From contig CAUYUJ010016371.1 in the NCBI GenBank assembly GCA_963575745.1, positions 151,470 to 215,469 on the forward strand: a DNA stretch of 64,000 nt, written 5' to 3'. The number at the start of each line of letters is the position of its first letter. Positions within the stretch are counted from its first letter, which is position 1. Made by a program: the position numbers and the translations under genes. Positions 32,449-42,620 of this stretch are shown one piece after another. The stretch is from Prorocentrum cordatum. Lineage: Eukaryota; Sar; Dinophyceae; Prorocentrales; Prorocentraceae. Under the pieces are notes generated by a model. That model searched no databases and was not told where the DNA came from. It worked only from the letters and a program-made list of their open reading frames with translations.

Positions 32449-32830
32449 AGCAGGGGCCGACCGTCCCGGCATATACTCGCCATCGCTCGGACGTCCGTTC
32501 CCTTTGTTTTTTTGTTCTCGGTATCGTGCGTGTGTGTTTTTGTTCCGCGGGATGATCTAGGATGCTCCTCGAGAACCCCCGCCGAGGAAAAATGCACACG
32601 CCCGAGCGATACCAAGCATGGGCCTACCACGACATGCTCGTGGAACCCAAGAATGTTCTCATAACAAAACCCATGTTCTCAGAACGCAAGCCCGATGTGT
32701 TAAACCAGAACAGACTCGGCCAGAAATGTTCTGAGAACATGTCGAGCAGACCACACAAGGTTCCTGGAACATTGTTTGGTAGGCCCATAGGGTGCACCAG
32801 GACGCTTCGCCACACCTTGATACGTATGTG
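32449..32830 (+). repeat. Dispersed repeat, family R3, copy 1 (GTTCTnAGAAC palindromes)
   Basis: Shares GACCGACCGTCCCGGCAT-type start, several GTTCTGAGAAC-like palindromes, CATTGTTTGGTAGG and CAGGACGCTTCGCCAC with 42997-43232. About 130-150 extra nt (about 32486-32615) interrupt this copy. Confidence 0.75.
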
Positions 32831-33239
32831 TGGGTGGCGCCGACCAAGAGGTGTCGGCGGCGGCGGCTGACAGTCTACTGTATTGCGTTCTGACTTGACC
32901 GGTTGCAAGTCCTCGTCCAGCTCGCTCCTCTTCCTCCTCCTCCTCCTCCTCTTCGTTCTGGCCCCTGCGCGGGTACGGGTTCGGGCGATCGGCCTTGGCA
33001 TGTAGTACTCCTTGTACACGAAGGCCAAGGTGTACTGCTGGCACGCGTTTCCTGGGCAGGGCGGCGCTGGGGGGTGGAGGGGGCAGCTAGGTACCCGCCC
33101 AGTCTCCTCATTCATCCCTTTTCCCCCTTCTTCCCAGACTTTGTGACCCCTCCCCCTGATCCCCTTCCTTCCCCTCCGCCCCGTTCGTCTGGATCCTCCT
33201 CTTTCGCAATGAAACCAGTGCATGCCAGTGCGAACACCA
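32831..33239. other. No gene recognised
   Basis: Includes a CTCCTCCTC run at 32930-32955. A minus-strand frame through here reads through repeat family R3 and is not credible as a gene. Confidence 0.35.
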
Positions 33240-33535
33240 AAAACGTAAGTGCTTGCAACGTGGAAGTGCAAGCTAGTTGGTGTAACACGTGTGGTGAACA
33301 CCTTCGGGTGCAACCTGTGTGGGGGGGGTTACAATTGTGTTGCGATGTGTTTCAACCTCAGGTCTTGTAAGCCATGGAGTGGAAGAAATGTGACGTAAGT
33401 GAATGGTCCAAGCTATGTTGTGCCAGCTATGTTGTGCAAGCGTTGCGGTGCGAGCCATCGAATAGCTAGGTGATAATATGCATGTGGTGTAAGCTACGTG
33501 CTCCGCACTGCGTGGTGCCTTTGTGGCGTAGCCTC
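33240..33535. repeat. Degenerate TG-rich repeat (GTTGTGCAAGC words)
   Basis: Loose copies of GTGGTGTAAGCTA, TATGTTGTGCAAGC and TTGCAACGTG, with no strict period. Confidence 0.5.
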
Positions 33536-33574
33536 TTAATCGGACGGCATGCGCCTACGAGAGGCCAACAAGCG

Positions 33575-33745
33575 GCTACGTGAGGCAACGTGGCGAAACC
33601 TCGGCCACCCTATCGAAAACATGGATCGCCCCCGAGGCACCCACAGGCGGCAGCGTGGTGAAACCCCGGCAGAAGTATCCAGTACACGAAGCACCCTCGA
33701 GGCCCCCACGGGCGGCACCGTGGCGAAACCTCGGCACCCATACCC
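33575..33745. repeat. Tandem repeat of about 64 nt, three copies
   Basis: GGCAACGTGGCGAAACCTCG recurs with few changes at 33583, 33650 and 33712. GAGGCACCCACAGGCGGCA-like segments lie between. Confidence 0.75.
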
Positions 33746-34089
33746 AAGTTCGAAGTGCAAGCACGGGGAAGAGGATCAGTGGGGGTGATACATCATGATG
33801 ACCAGGAAGATGAGGGGGGCACTGCCCGGTGGCACTGCCCCTGGAGTCTTTGGGGTTTCCTCGCGTGCACCGCCAACGCTCCCCTGTGTTCACGCACAGG
33901 AGGTTGGTGAAAATCGGAGGCATGGGGAGGAACACGAACGAGAAACATTGTGACAACCGGAAACAACATGTGCAAGAGGCAGTGTTTCCCACCAGCCCTT
34001 TAGGGCGTAGGTTGTTTCACGAGTGTTGTCTTCTCTCACCGGGGGAGGGGCTTACCCCTCCCTCGTCCCCCCTCCCCTGGGCATTGCAA

Positions 34090-34630
34090 GGGGGGGGACG
34101 GATAGCTCTAATTTCCGGACGGGCCCAAGATAGCTCGAAGAAGGCCGTCGGCAGCCCAAGACGGCCTCCAAGATGGCTGAGGATAGCCGAAGACGGCCCA
34201 GCCTAGCTTTCTGCGTGCACCCAGGAGGCCACAAGGCAGCCCCAAGACGGTTCCACCCTCCAAGAAGCCCAAATCCTTCAAACGCCTAGGGCAAATCAAT
34301 ATTGTTTCCCTGTTCGCGCTTTCGCTTCCGATGGGGGTTTGGGGCCTCAAGATGGCCCCACGGCGGCCCCAGAGAGCCCCAAGAGGGTCCCAACAGGCCC
34401 CCAGGAGGGCCCCAAAGCGCCCCAAAATGGCCCCCAGGCGCCCTTTTTGAGCCTCCGATGAGGGGGATCTGGATGTCCCCCCCCCCCCCCCTCTGGAGCC
34501 GAGGGACCCAAGAAGCCTCCCAGATCCCCACAGTCAGCCACAAGAGGCCACCAAGACCCGGAAAATTAACCCCGAGAGGGCCCCAAGAGTGCCCCAAGAG
34601 GCCACGGGAACCCCAAGAGAACACCTAACA
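34090..34630. repeat. CCAAGAnGGCC short-word tract
   Basis: Degenerate CCCAAGACGGCC, CCAAGATGGC and CCCCAAGAGGGTCC words. Confidence 0.6.
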
Positions 34631-34809
34631 TGGCCGAGCCGTCTTTCGAAAACCTTTCGCTGAACCATACTTCCGAAGCCCACCCCCCCACCAGCCTTGT
34701 CATCGTCCGTCCTTTCCTTCATGTTGTCCTTGCCATCCCGACTACTCCCACTTCTGTTCCTCGTCTTCCTCGTGTCGCACTCCTTCCCCTCCACCTCGTT
34801 TCCCCCGTC

Positions 34810-35300
34810 CCTCCTTTTCCTTTTCTCATTGTCCTCCTCCTCCTCCTCCTCCTCCTCCTGCTCCTCCGCCCCCTCCTCATCAGATTCCTCCTCGTCCTCC
34901 TTTTCCTTCTCCTCCGCCTCCGCCGCCTCCTCCTCCTCCTCCTCTTTCTTCTCCCTGCCATCATCCTCGTGTGCCTTCCTCGCCCTCCTCCTCCTCGTTG
35001 AATTCGGATTGTCCTTTTCTTTGCGCATGTTGTCTTACTTATCAATGTTATGTTTTCTGTTTTTGTTTTTCTTCTGTTTCATCCTCAGCATCCTCGTCCT
35101 CATCCTCCTCCTCCTCCTCCGTCTCCTCCTCCCCTTCCTCCTCCTCCTTATTCTCCTCCTCCTCCTCCTCCTTATTCCCCTTCTCCTCCTCATTCCCCTC
35201 CTCCTCCTCGTCCTTAACCTCCACCTCTTCCTCCTCCTTTTCATTCTCCCCCTCCTCCTCCTCATCATGTCCCTCCTCCTCCTCGCCTTCCCCCTCCTCC
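34810..35300. repeat. TCC/CTT pyrimidine microsatellite complex
   Basis: Three blocks of CCTCCTCCT (34828-34865, 34895-34965, 35080-35295) separated by ordinary sequence. They create long acidic and poly-Ser frames. Confidence 0.9.
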
Positions 35301-36261
35301 CCGCCCCCCAATTGGTCCCGCGAGGTCGAACATGGCTCAAGACAGCCTTTGGCCGACCGCTTCACGATGGCCGAACGCAGCGGAACATGGCTGAAAATAG
35401 CCTCCGACCGCCTCCTGCCGAACATGGCGTCAATGGGGGCGACACTCGGCCAGCGTTGTCCCCACTGACGCCTGAAGTAAGCCTCGTACCGTGGCTGGAT
35501 GGGCTGGCGGGGATACACGCATCGCCAAGACTATTGAACCAGAGGAAACATAACATGGAAGAGACGGGCGAGCAGGTAGAACGGAACAAAATGAAGCCGA
35601 TGAAGAGGCAGATGCGGATAATGATGGCTGAGGTGAGAATGACTGGGGGACCAAAAAACGACGCACGCAAGCATATACGACGAGATAAGGGGGATGGATG
35701 AGCAAAGCCGCGGGAGTCATAAAACAAAGGACGGGCGATGTGGCAGAACGGACGAAAGAATGAAGGGCAGCTGATTGAAGGCCCAGGGACAGCGCGCGCG
35801 GGACGAGGAACTATGGAGGAACGCCAGAGGGGAACGGGAGGCAGGAGGAGCAACGGGAATTATAGCCAGGAGCCTGGGGCGGAACAAAGCAGAGGAATAG
35901 AGCCCTGCCTCCCAAAGGTTGCCTGCGAACATAAGGTTCCCCTGCGGGCCTCCGAGCGCGCAGTGCCCCCCCCCCCCCCCGCCCACCACCTCGCATTCCC
36001 CGTCTCGCCGTGCCGCATCGTCCGCCGACGAAAAACGGACGCACGCAACATGAACAAAAACTGCGGGATGTCCGCGCGCATAAATGGGGTTGCCGCCCTT
36101 TGCGCGGTCCACGCGCCAGAAAAAAAGAGGGGGGAAACGCCGACTGGAAAAATCCGAACGGAATTCCTGCTTGGAATGTGGTCCTGACTTCTTCCATTCG
36201 AGGCGGGGGGGCTCGGTGATCGAGGGAGGGCGCGCGAGACGCCTGCGTCCGTACAGTCTGT

Positions 36262-36310
<49 letters not shown>

Positions 36311-36694
36311 CTTTCTGTTCATGCATATGCTGTCCGGTCGCCTGCAACCCGCCCCGTTGCCTTCCCTCCTTCCTCCTGGTGCCCGTGGCACACCAAGAAA
36401 GCCTTCGTGTTGCCAGAACTCCACTTCCGGGTGCGATTCTGAGCCTCGCGGCGGAAGCTCCCCACGGCCACGCAGCAGGAAAAGGACGAGGGTGGTCCTC
36501 GCGGGCGGCGTTGGGACGCAAAGGAAACGAGCGCGTCCGACTGGAACGGATCGGTAAACTTTTTTTTTTCGAATATGCATCTACACATACATCTATACAT
36601 GCACAATCATGTAGTGCACTCATACATACATATATATGTACATACGAATTTGCACAGAGCATATGAAACGAAATGCAAATTATCTGTTTGGGTT
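35301..36694. other. Mixed DNA, no supported gene; CTG run
   Basis: A 342-residue minus-strand frame (35811-36839) is open, with a run of about 15 Gln encoded by CTG at 36262-36309 on the plus strand. It has no recognised domain and reads into repeat family R1 at its N-terminus. The A/T-rich words near 36580-36660 include TACATACATATATATGTACATA. Confidence 0.4.
36262..36309. repeat. CTG trinucleotide run, about 16 units
   Basis: Uninterrupted GCTGCTGCTG array. It gives poly-Gln on the minus strand. Confidence 0.95.
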
Positions 36695-36893
36695 CCCCAT
36701 TCAGCGCTTGCACTGAACAAGTCCGAACGGAAATGGAAAGATTTGGCGAAAATGTCCCACCGATTTTGGTGGCCAGCTGGGTTCCTGGCCTCCTGGTGAT
36801 CGGTTCAGGGCGACTTTCTGTGGGTTCCCGGGTTCCCAATCGATCTGCTTATCGATCAAACCATCCACTGATTGGGTTTTTCCCCATATCCTA
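36695..36893 (+). repeat. Dispersed repeat, family R1, plus copy
   Basis: Inverted relative of 11030-11235. Shared words include ACCGATTTTGGTGGCCA, GGGTTCCCGGGTTCCC and CTTATCGATCAAACCA. Confidence 0.7.
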
Positions 36894-36970
36894 AGATGGG
36901 GTTCTTGTTATTACTTGGACGCCTCCTACTCCTCCTTCCTCCTCCTCTTTTCTCCTCCCCTCCTGTCGGA

Positions 36971-37168
36971 CATACTCAGACTTGCTCATACACAGACTTA
37001 CTCATACTCAGACTTAGTCATACTCAGACCTACTCATACTCAGACTTCCTCACACTCAGGCATACTCATATACAGACTTACTCATACACAGACTTACTCA
37101 TACACAGTATTAGTCATACCCAGACGTACACATACACAGACTTACTCATACACAGACTTACTCATACT
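36971..37168 (+). repeat. 16-bp minisatellite, about 12 copies
   Basis: Unit CAGACTTACTCATACA with A/T and G/T changes at a few positions. It directly adjoins the 152-bp repeats. Confidence 0.95.
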
Positions 37169-37624
37169 CAGCACCCCTAAGGGGAGCCGCCAGGGGTGGT
37201 TGCACGGGCTCGTTCGCGGCCATTTTGTGGGGATGTCTCAGGCGGTTTGCCTGTTTCTGTGCCCAACATCCTTCGCTTTCGGAGCAGATTTGGAGGATGT
37301 CTCGAGCGAGGCGCTCATTTCAGCACCCCTAAGGGGAGCCGCCAGGGGTGGTTGCACGGGCTCGTTCGCGGCCATTTTGTGGGGATGTCTCAGGCGGTTT
37401 GCCTGTTTCTGTGCCCAACATCCTTCGCTTTCGGAGCAGATTTGGAGGATGTCTCGAGCGAGGCGCTCATTTCAGCACCCCTAAGGGGAGCCGCCAGGGG
37501 TGGTTGCACGGGCTCGTTCGCGGCCATTTTGTGGGGATGTCTCAGGCGGTTTGCCTGTTTCTGTGCCCAACATCCTTCGCTTTCGGAGCAGATTTGGAGG
37601 ATGTCTCGAGCGAGGCGCTCATTT
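37169..37624 (+). repeat. 152-bp tandem repeat, three apparently identical copies
   Basis: Copies 37169-37320, 37321-37472 and 37473-37624 show no difference by eye. A fourth, partial and diverged end (GATTTTGAGGATGTCTCGAT) follows to about 37665. Each unit has two related sites, GGGGATGTCTCAGGCGG and GGAGGATGTCTCGAGCG, like the half-sites of the 160-bp satellite at 22244. All three plus-strand frames stay open through the array. Confidence 0.97.
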
Positions 37625-37694
37625 TCACCCCCCAGGTGGGCCAGATTTTGAGGATGTCTCGATCGGTTTGCTAGTTTTGGTGGCCAGGCTCGTG

Positions 37695-37975
37695 GGCGCA
37701 GATTCTTCTCAGGATGCCACAGGAGGCTCCAACAGGCTCCAGGAGGCTCCAGGAGACCACATGAGGTCCCAGGAGGCATCAGGAGGCCACAGAAAGACTC
37801 AAGAGGCCACAGGATGTCCCAAGAGGCTCCAGGAGGCCCCAGGAAGCTCCAGAAGGCCTCAGGAAACCACAGGAGACCCCAGGAGACAACAGGAAGCGCC
37901 AGGAGGCCTCGGAAGGCAACAGGAGGCCCCGAGAGGCCCCAGGAGCAGGAGGCCTCAGAAGGCAACAGGAGTGGC
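37695..37975. repeat. AGGAGGCyCC short tandem words
   Basis: Degenerate CAGGAGGCTC and CCAGGAGACCAC units of about 9-12 nt. A smaller block recurs at 38255-38345. Confidence 0.7.
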
Positions 37976-37984
37976 TCCAATCCC

Positions 37985-38252
37985 ATGTGTTTTACGTATG
38001 CTCCTATCGATTGGGCCTCACCTGGAGCACGATTCTTTGATGTTCTACGTATGTTTCTATAGATGGTCCTTCTCCTGTGTACACAATCCTAAATGTTTTA
38101 CTCATGTTCCTATGTATTGGGCCTCTCCTGGGGCACGAGTCCTTGGTGTTTTACGCGTGTTCCTATAGATTGCCCTTCTCCTGTGGCTCTAATCCGCAAT
38201 GTTTTATGTACGTCTGTTGCTATAGATTGCGCCTCTCCTGGGGCACGAAACC
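37985..38252 (+). repeat. 53-bp tandem repeat, five copies
   Basis: TGTTTTACGTATGTTCCTAT begins units near 37987, 38041, 38093, 38147 and 38200. GATTGGGCCTCTCCTGGGGC follows in the better copies. The array lies between two AGGAGGC blocks. Confidence 0.85.
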
Positions 38253-38754
38253 TTCCTAGGAGGTCCCAGGAGGTCCCAAGAGGCTCCTGGAGACCCCAGG
38301 AAGCCCCAGTAGGTTTCAGGAGGCCCCAGGAGGCCCCAGGCTCATGCACAGAGACGCGCTCGTACTACTGAGGCTCATTCACACTCCAATTCATTCGCAG
38401 TTAGATTGATGTCCAGACCGTCACAACTGAAGCCCGTTAATATTCGAAAGCTCTTGCGCCTAGACATTCACGGCGGACAGGTCCATGCGAGTAGATGCAC
38501 ATATGGGGAGCTCCACGCAGTGAATAATTTCTCTGGTGTCATATCCTTAGGCAATTCAAATCGTTCTGAAGCAGCCCTCCCAGGAGTTTGCCTCCCTAGC
38601 TCCGACGCCGGCGCGTCCCCGTGGCGGACCTCCGAGGGGGGCCCTCCGAAGGGCCCCCGTCCGAAAGCTGCCCCCAGAGCCCCCCGAGCGGGCCACCGAT
38701 GAGGACCTCTGAGAGAGCCTTTTCTGGGCCCCCCAGATGGGGTCGGAGTAGATT
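38253..38754. other. No gene recognised; AGGAGGC remnant and family E fragment
   Basis: 38255-38345 is an AGGAGGC block. The rest is mixed. CAGATGGGGTCGGAGTAGATT at 38734-38754 matches one arm of the family E element and is cut by family A copy 2. Confidence 0.45.
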
Positions 38755-38900
38755 TCGGGTCGGGCGAACGGGGGGGAATGCAAAGGGGGGGTTTGAGAAT
38801 CAGCTCACGTAGCTGATTTTCCCGGCGCCTCCCGGCGCCGGAGGCGGCCATGTATCGATTCCCAATCCCTTTCCCAATCCCCCCCTTTCGTCCGGCCCGA
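38755..38900 (+). mobile_element. Inverted-repeat element, family A, copy 2 (5-bp duplication AGATT)
   Basis: Starts TCGGGTCGGGCGAAC and ends CCCCTTTCGTCCGGCCCGA. AGATT lies at 38750-38754 and again at 38901-38905. It lacks the interior between CATGTATCGA and the 3' arm, so it is 146 nt instead of about 195. The hairpin AATCAGCT-CACGT-AGCTGATT is intact. Confidence 0.9.
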
Positions 38901-38905
38901 AGATT

Positions 38906-39120
38906 GGGGCTGCTCTCTGGTGAGATATGCCGCGTATGCCGCGTGAGCATCCCGGTGGCACAACCAGGGCTCCTGCGGCGAAGCTGTCGCTGTACGCGTC
39001 GGCCCCGTGGGGCCGGCGCACCCACCGGAGGCAGGTACGTCTGGGCGCCAGGCCCAGGCCTCCGACGTCGTGAACTGTCCCCCCACCCAGGGCTTCCGTG
39101 CTCGGCTTCCCGCGGGGCCG
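38906..39120. other. Possible short exon/intron, unsupported
   Basis: A strong donor-like CAG|GTACGT near 39035 and an acceptor-like CCCACCCAG near 39090 would bound a 54-nt intron on the plus strand, in moderately coding-like sequence (KLSLYASAPWGRRTHRRQ). There is no homology to support it. Confidence 0.2.
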
Positions 39121-39221
39121 TAGGCGACCCGAGGAGGAGGAGGAAGAGGAGGAGGAGGAGGAGGAGCAGGAGGAGGAGGAGAAGGAGCAGGAGGAAGAGG
39201 AGGAGGAGGACGGGTCGCCTA
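39121..39221. repeat. GGA microsatellite enclosed by perfect 11-bp inverted repeat
   Basis: TAGGCGACCCG at 39121-39131 and CGGGTCGCCTA at 39211-39221 are perfect inverted repeats exactly flanking an AGG/GAG tract. Confidence 0.9.
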
Positions 39222-39269
39222 AGCCCTTCGAAGAACCCCTCCAGGCTCTGGGCCCTAGAAAATGGAAAC

Positions 39270-39335
<66 letters not shown>

Positions 39336-39392
39336 CAGCACCAGCACCAGCACCAGCATCAGCACCAACACCATCATCAGCATCATCATGAC
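39270..39392. repeat. CAT and CAG trinucleotide array
   Basis: ATC run, then an AGC run, then mixed CAGCAC/CAT triplets. Confidence 0.95.
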
Positions 39393-39792
39393 CATCATCC
39401 TCTTCCTCCTCCTCCTCCTCCTCCTGCTTTGCTCCTCATCCGTGTCGTCCTACGCCCCCCCGCCCGCCCTCCGTCCCCCCCCCCTCCCCTCCCCGCTGCA
39501 ACACTCTCCCCACCCCCCACCCCCTCCTGCTCATCATCCTCATCCTGTTCTGCCGCATGCTCCTCATCACCGTTCCCCCCCCTCTCTCCACCCGGCCCAC
39601 TCCCTCCTCCCCGCGCGCCTGGAGCAGCAGCTCGAGGCGCGCGAAGGAGGCGTGGCGACGAGAGGCAGGGGACCCAGCAAGGACCACAACTCTCAAGAAG
39701 GGGCAGTCCTCAAACACCGAAAATCCTCCTGACTCCTCGTCCTCGTCCTCCTCTCTTCTCGAGCGTTGCACTATGGAGGAAGATGGACGCTA
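39393..39792. other. Pyrimidine-rich spacer, no gene recognised
   Basis: CCTCCTCCT at 39400-39425 and C-rich DNA to about 39600. A 328-residue plus frame runs through these repeats and is not credible. Confidence 0.4.
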
Positions 39793-40219
39793 GGCCGGCA
39801 ATGTCCTCCTACAGGTCGACTTGGGAGGGAATTTGAAAAATAGTTCAAAAATGCTCATTACTAAAACAACACATGTCCACATAATATTTCTGTTTGTCAG
39901 ATGTTATATTTTTTCTCCTGTACCCGGGGGCGCGCAAACATAGATGAGCGATCTATGGATTTGGCGCGAGGTCGCCAAATCCATGGATCGGGGGAGGTGC
40001 CATCCCTAAAATGCGGCCATTGCCGCCTTGCCCGGCGGCGGAGGCAATTCGCGACTTCCTATGGAAACGGGGCCCGTCGCTAATCTACGCCCCCTTCATC
40101 CATGTTTGGGATCGCCTGAAAGGTAGTTCAAGATGCTCATTGAAAACAAAAATGTCCACAACTTATTTCTGCTTGTCATCTGTTTGAATCGTTCTCCTGT
40201 GCAGGGACATGCCCGACTC
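39793..40219 (+). mobile_element. Introner-like element, with duplicated 3' half
   Basis: The 5' end reads CCGGCAATGTCCTCCTACAG and the 3' end CTCCTGTGCAGGGACATGCC followed by CGACTC. Inside, GTAGTTCAARATGCTCATT, AATGTCCACA and TTTCTGTTTGTCA occur twice (39839-39920 and 40121-40200), each followed by a TTCTCCTGT end, as if the 3' half had been copied. Confidence 0.55.
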
Positions 40220-40384
40220 ACAATGAACGGGTGGGCGAAGAAAGGCGCACCTCTCTGGCACCTTCGGGGCCCCAGAGGGGGCCCCCAGAAGGCCCCATCA
40301 CAGGGCCCCCCTCCTGCCATCCCCAGCCAATTCCTCGATCCATCGCCTCCCCACACAACGGAACGCCCTACACCCTCGGGGATC

Positions 40385-40580
40385 GATTGATCCGGGTCCA
40401 GACCTGGGTCAGTCAGGCTGCGCAGGATCCTGCAAGATCCTGCAGGATCCTGCGCCCAAGCCCGGGTCAATGCACCACTGGCTCTGCAAGATCCTGCAAG
40501 ATCCGGCGCTCTGACTGACCCCCGCTTGCATTGACCCTCTTCCCTTGAGCCCCGACCCCCCTACACCGAGGAGGCTCCGG
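40385..40580 (-). repeat. Dispersed repeat, family R4, copy 1 (GATCCTGCA words)
   Basis: CAGGATCCTGCAAGATCCTG words, GACCCGGGTC-like words and TTGAGCCCCGA are shared with 60985-61120. The GGATCC and TGCA cores are palindromic and pair in several ways. Confidence 0.7.
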
Positions 40581-40694
40581 GCACGCTGTTGGCGGGGTAG
40601 ACGTAGTGGATACCGAAGTCCAGCTGCTGCTTCACAAAATTGAGGGTCCGCACGATGCGCTGGCCGCGCGCGCCGCGCAGAAGGTGGGTGCCAA
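40574..40694 (-). CDS. Possible terminal exon of an unknown gene
   Basis: One minus-strand frame reads GTHLLRGARGQRIVRTLNFV, then KQQLDFGIHYVYPANSV and PGASSV before a stop next to repeat family R4. Its amino-acid mix looks more like real protein than the other frames here. I do not recognise it, no clear acceptor AG precedes it and a stop lies upstream in frame near 40718. It could be a remnant. Confidence 0.3.
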
Positions 40695-40894
40695 GAGAAC
40701 ATATTCCAGAACATCAAAACGGGAAGGGGATAAACTGCCAGAAATCCGCGCGGCTTTTGGGTCGGCGCTGGACCGCCTCCCGGTCCCGCGGGGCGCGCCA
40801 CGGCGCCGGAGGCGCCGCCAAGGGTATGCAGAGCCGACTGCCGATCCAAAAAAGGAGCACCACGCCTTCGTTGTTCCCATCGTGCATCGTGCTT

Positions 40895-41050
40895 AAGGAC
40901 CACATCCAAGAGACAATTTCGAGCACACAGAGTAGTATCAAAAGAGTCTCGAGCAAGTATCGCCTCCCAGGCCCGACACGTGAAAAACCACCGGATTCGG
41001 TGCTTTCAGGTGCTCGAAACTCTTTCGGGTTGGGACATCATGACACACGC
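40895..41050 (+). repeat. Dispersed repeat, family R5, copy 1
   Basis: AAGGACCACATCCAAGA, CCCGACACGTGAAAA and TCGAAACTCTTTC recur in the same order at 44945-45090. Confidence 0.65.
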
Positions 41051-41080
41051 TCGCATCCACTTCGTGGTCTGATGACCCCA

Positions 41081-41082
41081 AC

Positions 41083-41113
<31 letters not shown>
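41081..41113. repeat. CA dinucleotide run
   Basis: About 16 AC units. Confidence 0.95.
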
Positions 41114-41117
<4 letters not shown>

Positions 41118-41261
41118 GACGGCGGCACCCGGGGGAAACCCCGGCAGGGGAGGCGCCGGGACGGGAGGTGGAGACTTTGACGGCCTCCGACGCTGGCGCG
41201 CGAGCGTGGGCCATCCCTCGATGGAGGGCAAACAGTCCCACCCCCATAATAATAACCACCC

Positions 41262-41380
41262 CGACACGCGAAGTCGTGTACTAACAGGGCAAGGCTGTTT
41301 CGTAAACGCCCAAAGCCGTTTTAGGAAAAACGCCAATGCTTTGGTCCGGGTGGCTTTTCCTCCCTGGGCCCAAGATCCGG
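41262..41380 (-). repeat. tRNA-like dispersed repeat, family S, copy 1 (deleted)
   Basis: Shares CAGGGCAAGGCTGTTTCGTAAACGCCC and TTTGGTCCGGGTGG-type words with the full copies but lacks the B-box region. It lies about 220 bp before copy 2. Confidence 0.5.
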
Positions 41381-41597
41381 AGGCGCCCATTCCGCAAGTC
41401 TGCCCCGCCCACGCGGTGGTCGGGAGTGGGGGGGGTCATCTTGGGGCTACGCTGGTCAGGTCGTCCAGGAGGCTGCTGCCAAGAGGCGGCCAGAGAAGCA
41501 GGACGAGCTCGTCGTGCCAGGCCCGGAGGAGGCGTCCAGGCGGCGAGGATGAGAGAGAGGAGCGCAGGGGGCAGAAGATCCGCCACCAAAAGAATCC

Positions 41598-41735
41598 CCC
41601 CGGCAAGCGAAGCCATCTAGTAAACGCACCCGAGGAAGGAATCGGACAGGGCAGGGCTGCTCAGAATACGCCCAGGGCCGTTCAGTACACGTGGATTGTC
41701 GGGCCCGGGAAACTTTTCCGCCGCCGAGAGAGGGA
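41598..41735 (-). repeat. tRNA-like dispersed repeat, family S, copy 2
   Basis: Read on the minus strand it contains CTGTCCGATTCC, resembling a tRNA B box (GTTCGAnTCC). On the plus strand it has GTAAACGCACCCGAGGAAGG, GGGCAGGGCTG and CCCAGGGCCGTTCAG. The GAGAGAGGGAGG after it is shared with copy 3. Confidence 0.65.
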
Positions 41736-42485
41736 GGACGATGAGGCGGGGGCCGCCGCTGGGGCCTCCATGGACGACCTCCGAAAGCACCACTGCGGGG
41801 GCGGAGCGCGGCGTCACCATCGTGCCGTCCTCCCGTGCGCCACTCCATCCTCGATCGGGGAGACGTAAGACTTGGCTTCGGGGGACCTCGGGCTGGCCCG
41901 ACGGGGCCACCGCGAGACGGACGAGACCCAGCCTGAAATCTGACGCGAGCCACCGCTGCAAACATCCCACGCAAACGGGACCGTCAAAGTCCAGAACGCG
42001 CTCGTCAGAAGCGTCGGCAAACCCGAGTCCCGGCTTACTTCAGTATCGTTTAACCAATCCCCATCCCCATCCCAGCCCCTTCGAGACCCCCACCAAATTA
42101 CCCCCCCAGTTGGGGATGCATCCCTCGAATCCCGAAGGATACGGCCCATATCCCCATCTAGGGGGGTAAGTCGGCCAGTGCGGCCCAGGCCACGCCGCTG
42201 GGGATGGGGATCGGTTAAACGACACTCACTAACTCGAGTCTTACCTCTCCCAACATGAGTGGAAGAAGGACGAAGCGGAGGCCGCCGCGCAGGCCTCCGT
42301 GGACGAGCTCCGAGGGCAACCGCTGTGGGGACGACGCTGGGCGAGCTCCGAGGGCCACCGCTGCGGGGGCGAAGCTGGGCGAGTCCTGAGGGCACCGCTG
42401 CGGGGGCCAACCACGGCAGCACAGTCGTGCCGTCCTTTCGTGAGCCCCTTCATCCTCGAGTAGAGGGAAGGAAATCCACCCCCTG
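41736..42485. repeat. Repeated block linked to family S (CTCCGTGGACGAGCTCCGAG)
   Basis: CTCCRTGGACGASCTCCGA, CACCGCTGCGGGGGC, GCGCGGCGKCAC and GTGCCGTCCT recur at 41767-41850, 42290-42455 and 42700-42830. Together with family S this looks like a composite unit copied two or three times. Includes the words CCCCATCCCCATC and their complement around 42058 and 42196. Confidence 0.6.
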
Positions 42486-42620
42486 ATAATCACCCCGACA
42501 GGCGAAGCCGTTCAGTAAACGCACCCGAGGAAGGCATCGAACAGGGCAAGGCTGTTCAATGAAAGCCCGAGGCCTTTTGCCAATTATCGGGTCCGGTTGG
42601 TTCTTCTGCCCTCGAGAGAG
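42486..42620 (-). repeat. tRNA-like dispersed repeat, family S, copy 3
   Basis: Full-length copy with GAAGGCATCGAACAGGGCAA on the plus strand, whose complement carries TTCGATGCC in B-box position. Confidence 0.65.

Noticed and set aside
35811-36839. 342-residue frame with a poly-Gln run, possible transcription factor
   Set aside because: No other domain, the start lies in dispersed repeat R1, and the Gln run is a CTG microsatellite.
37210-37230. GGCCATTTTG in the 152-bp repeat resembles the middle of the spliced leader
   Set aside because: The match stops after about nine bases and the following GGCTCAAG is absent.
38920-39100. Plus-strand gene with a 54-nt GT-AG intron
   Set aside because: Good splice words but no open, conserved exon on either side.
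40385-40515. Palindromic GGATCCTGCA words as an origin or operator
   Set aside because: The same words occur in a second dispersed copy at 60985-61120, so a repeat is the simpler explanation.
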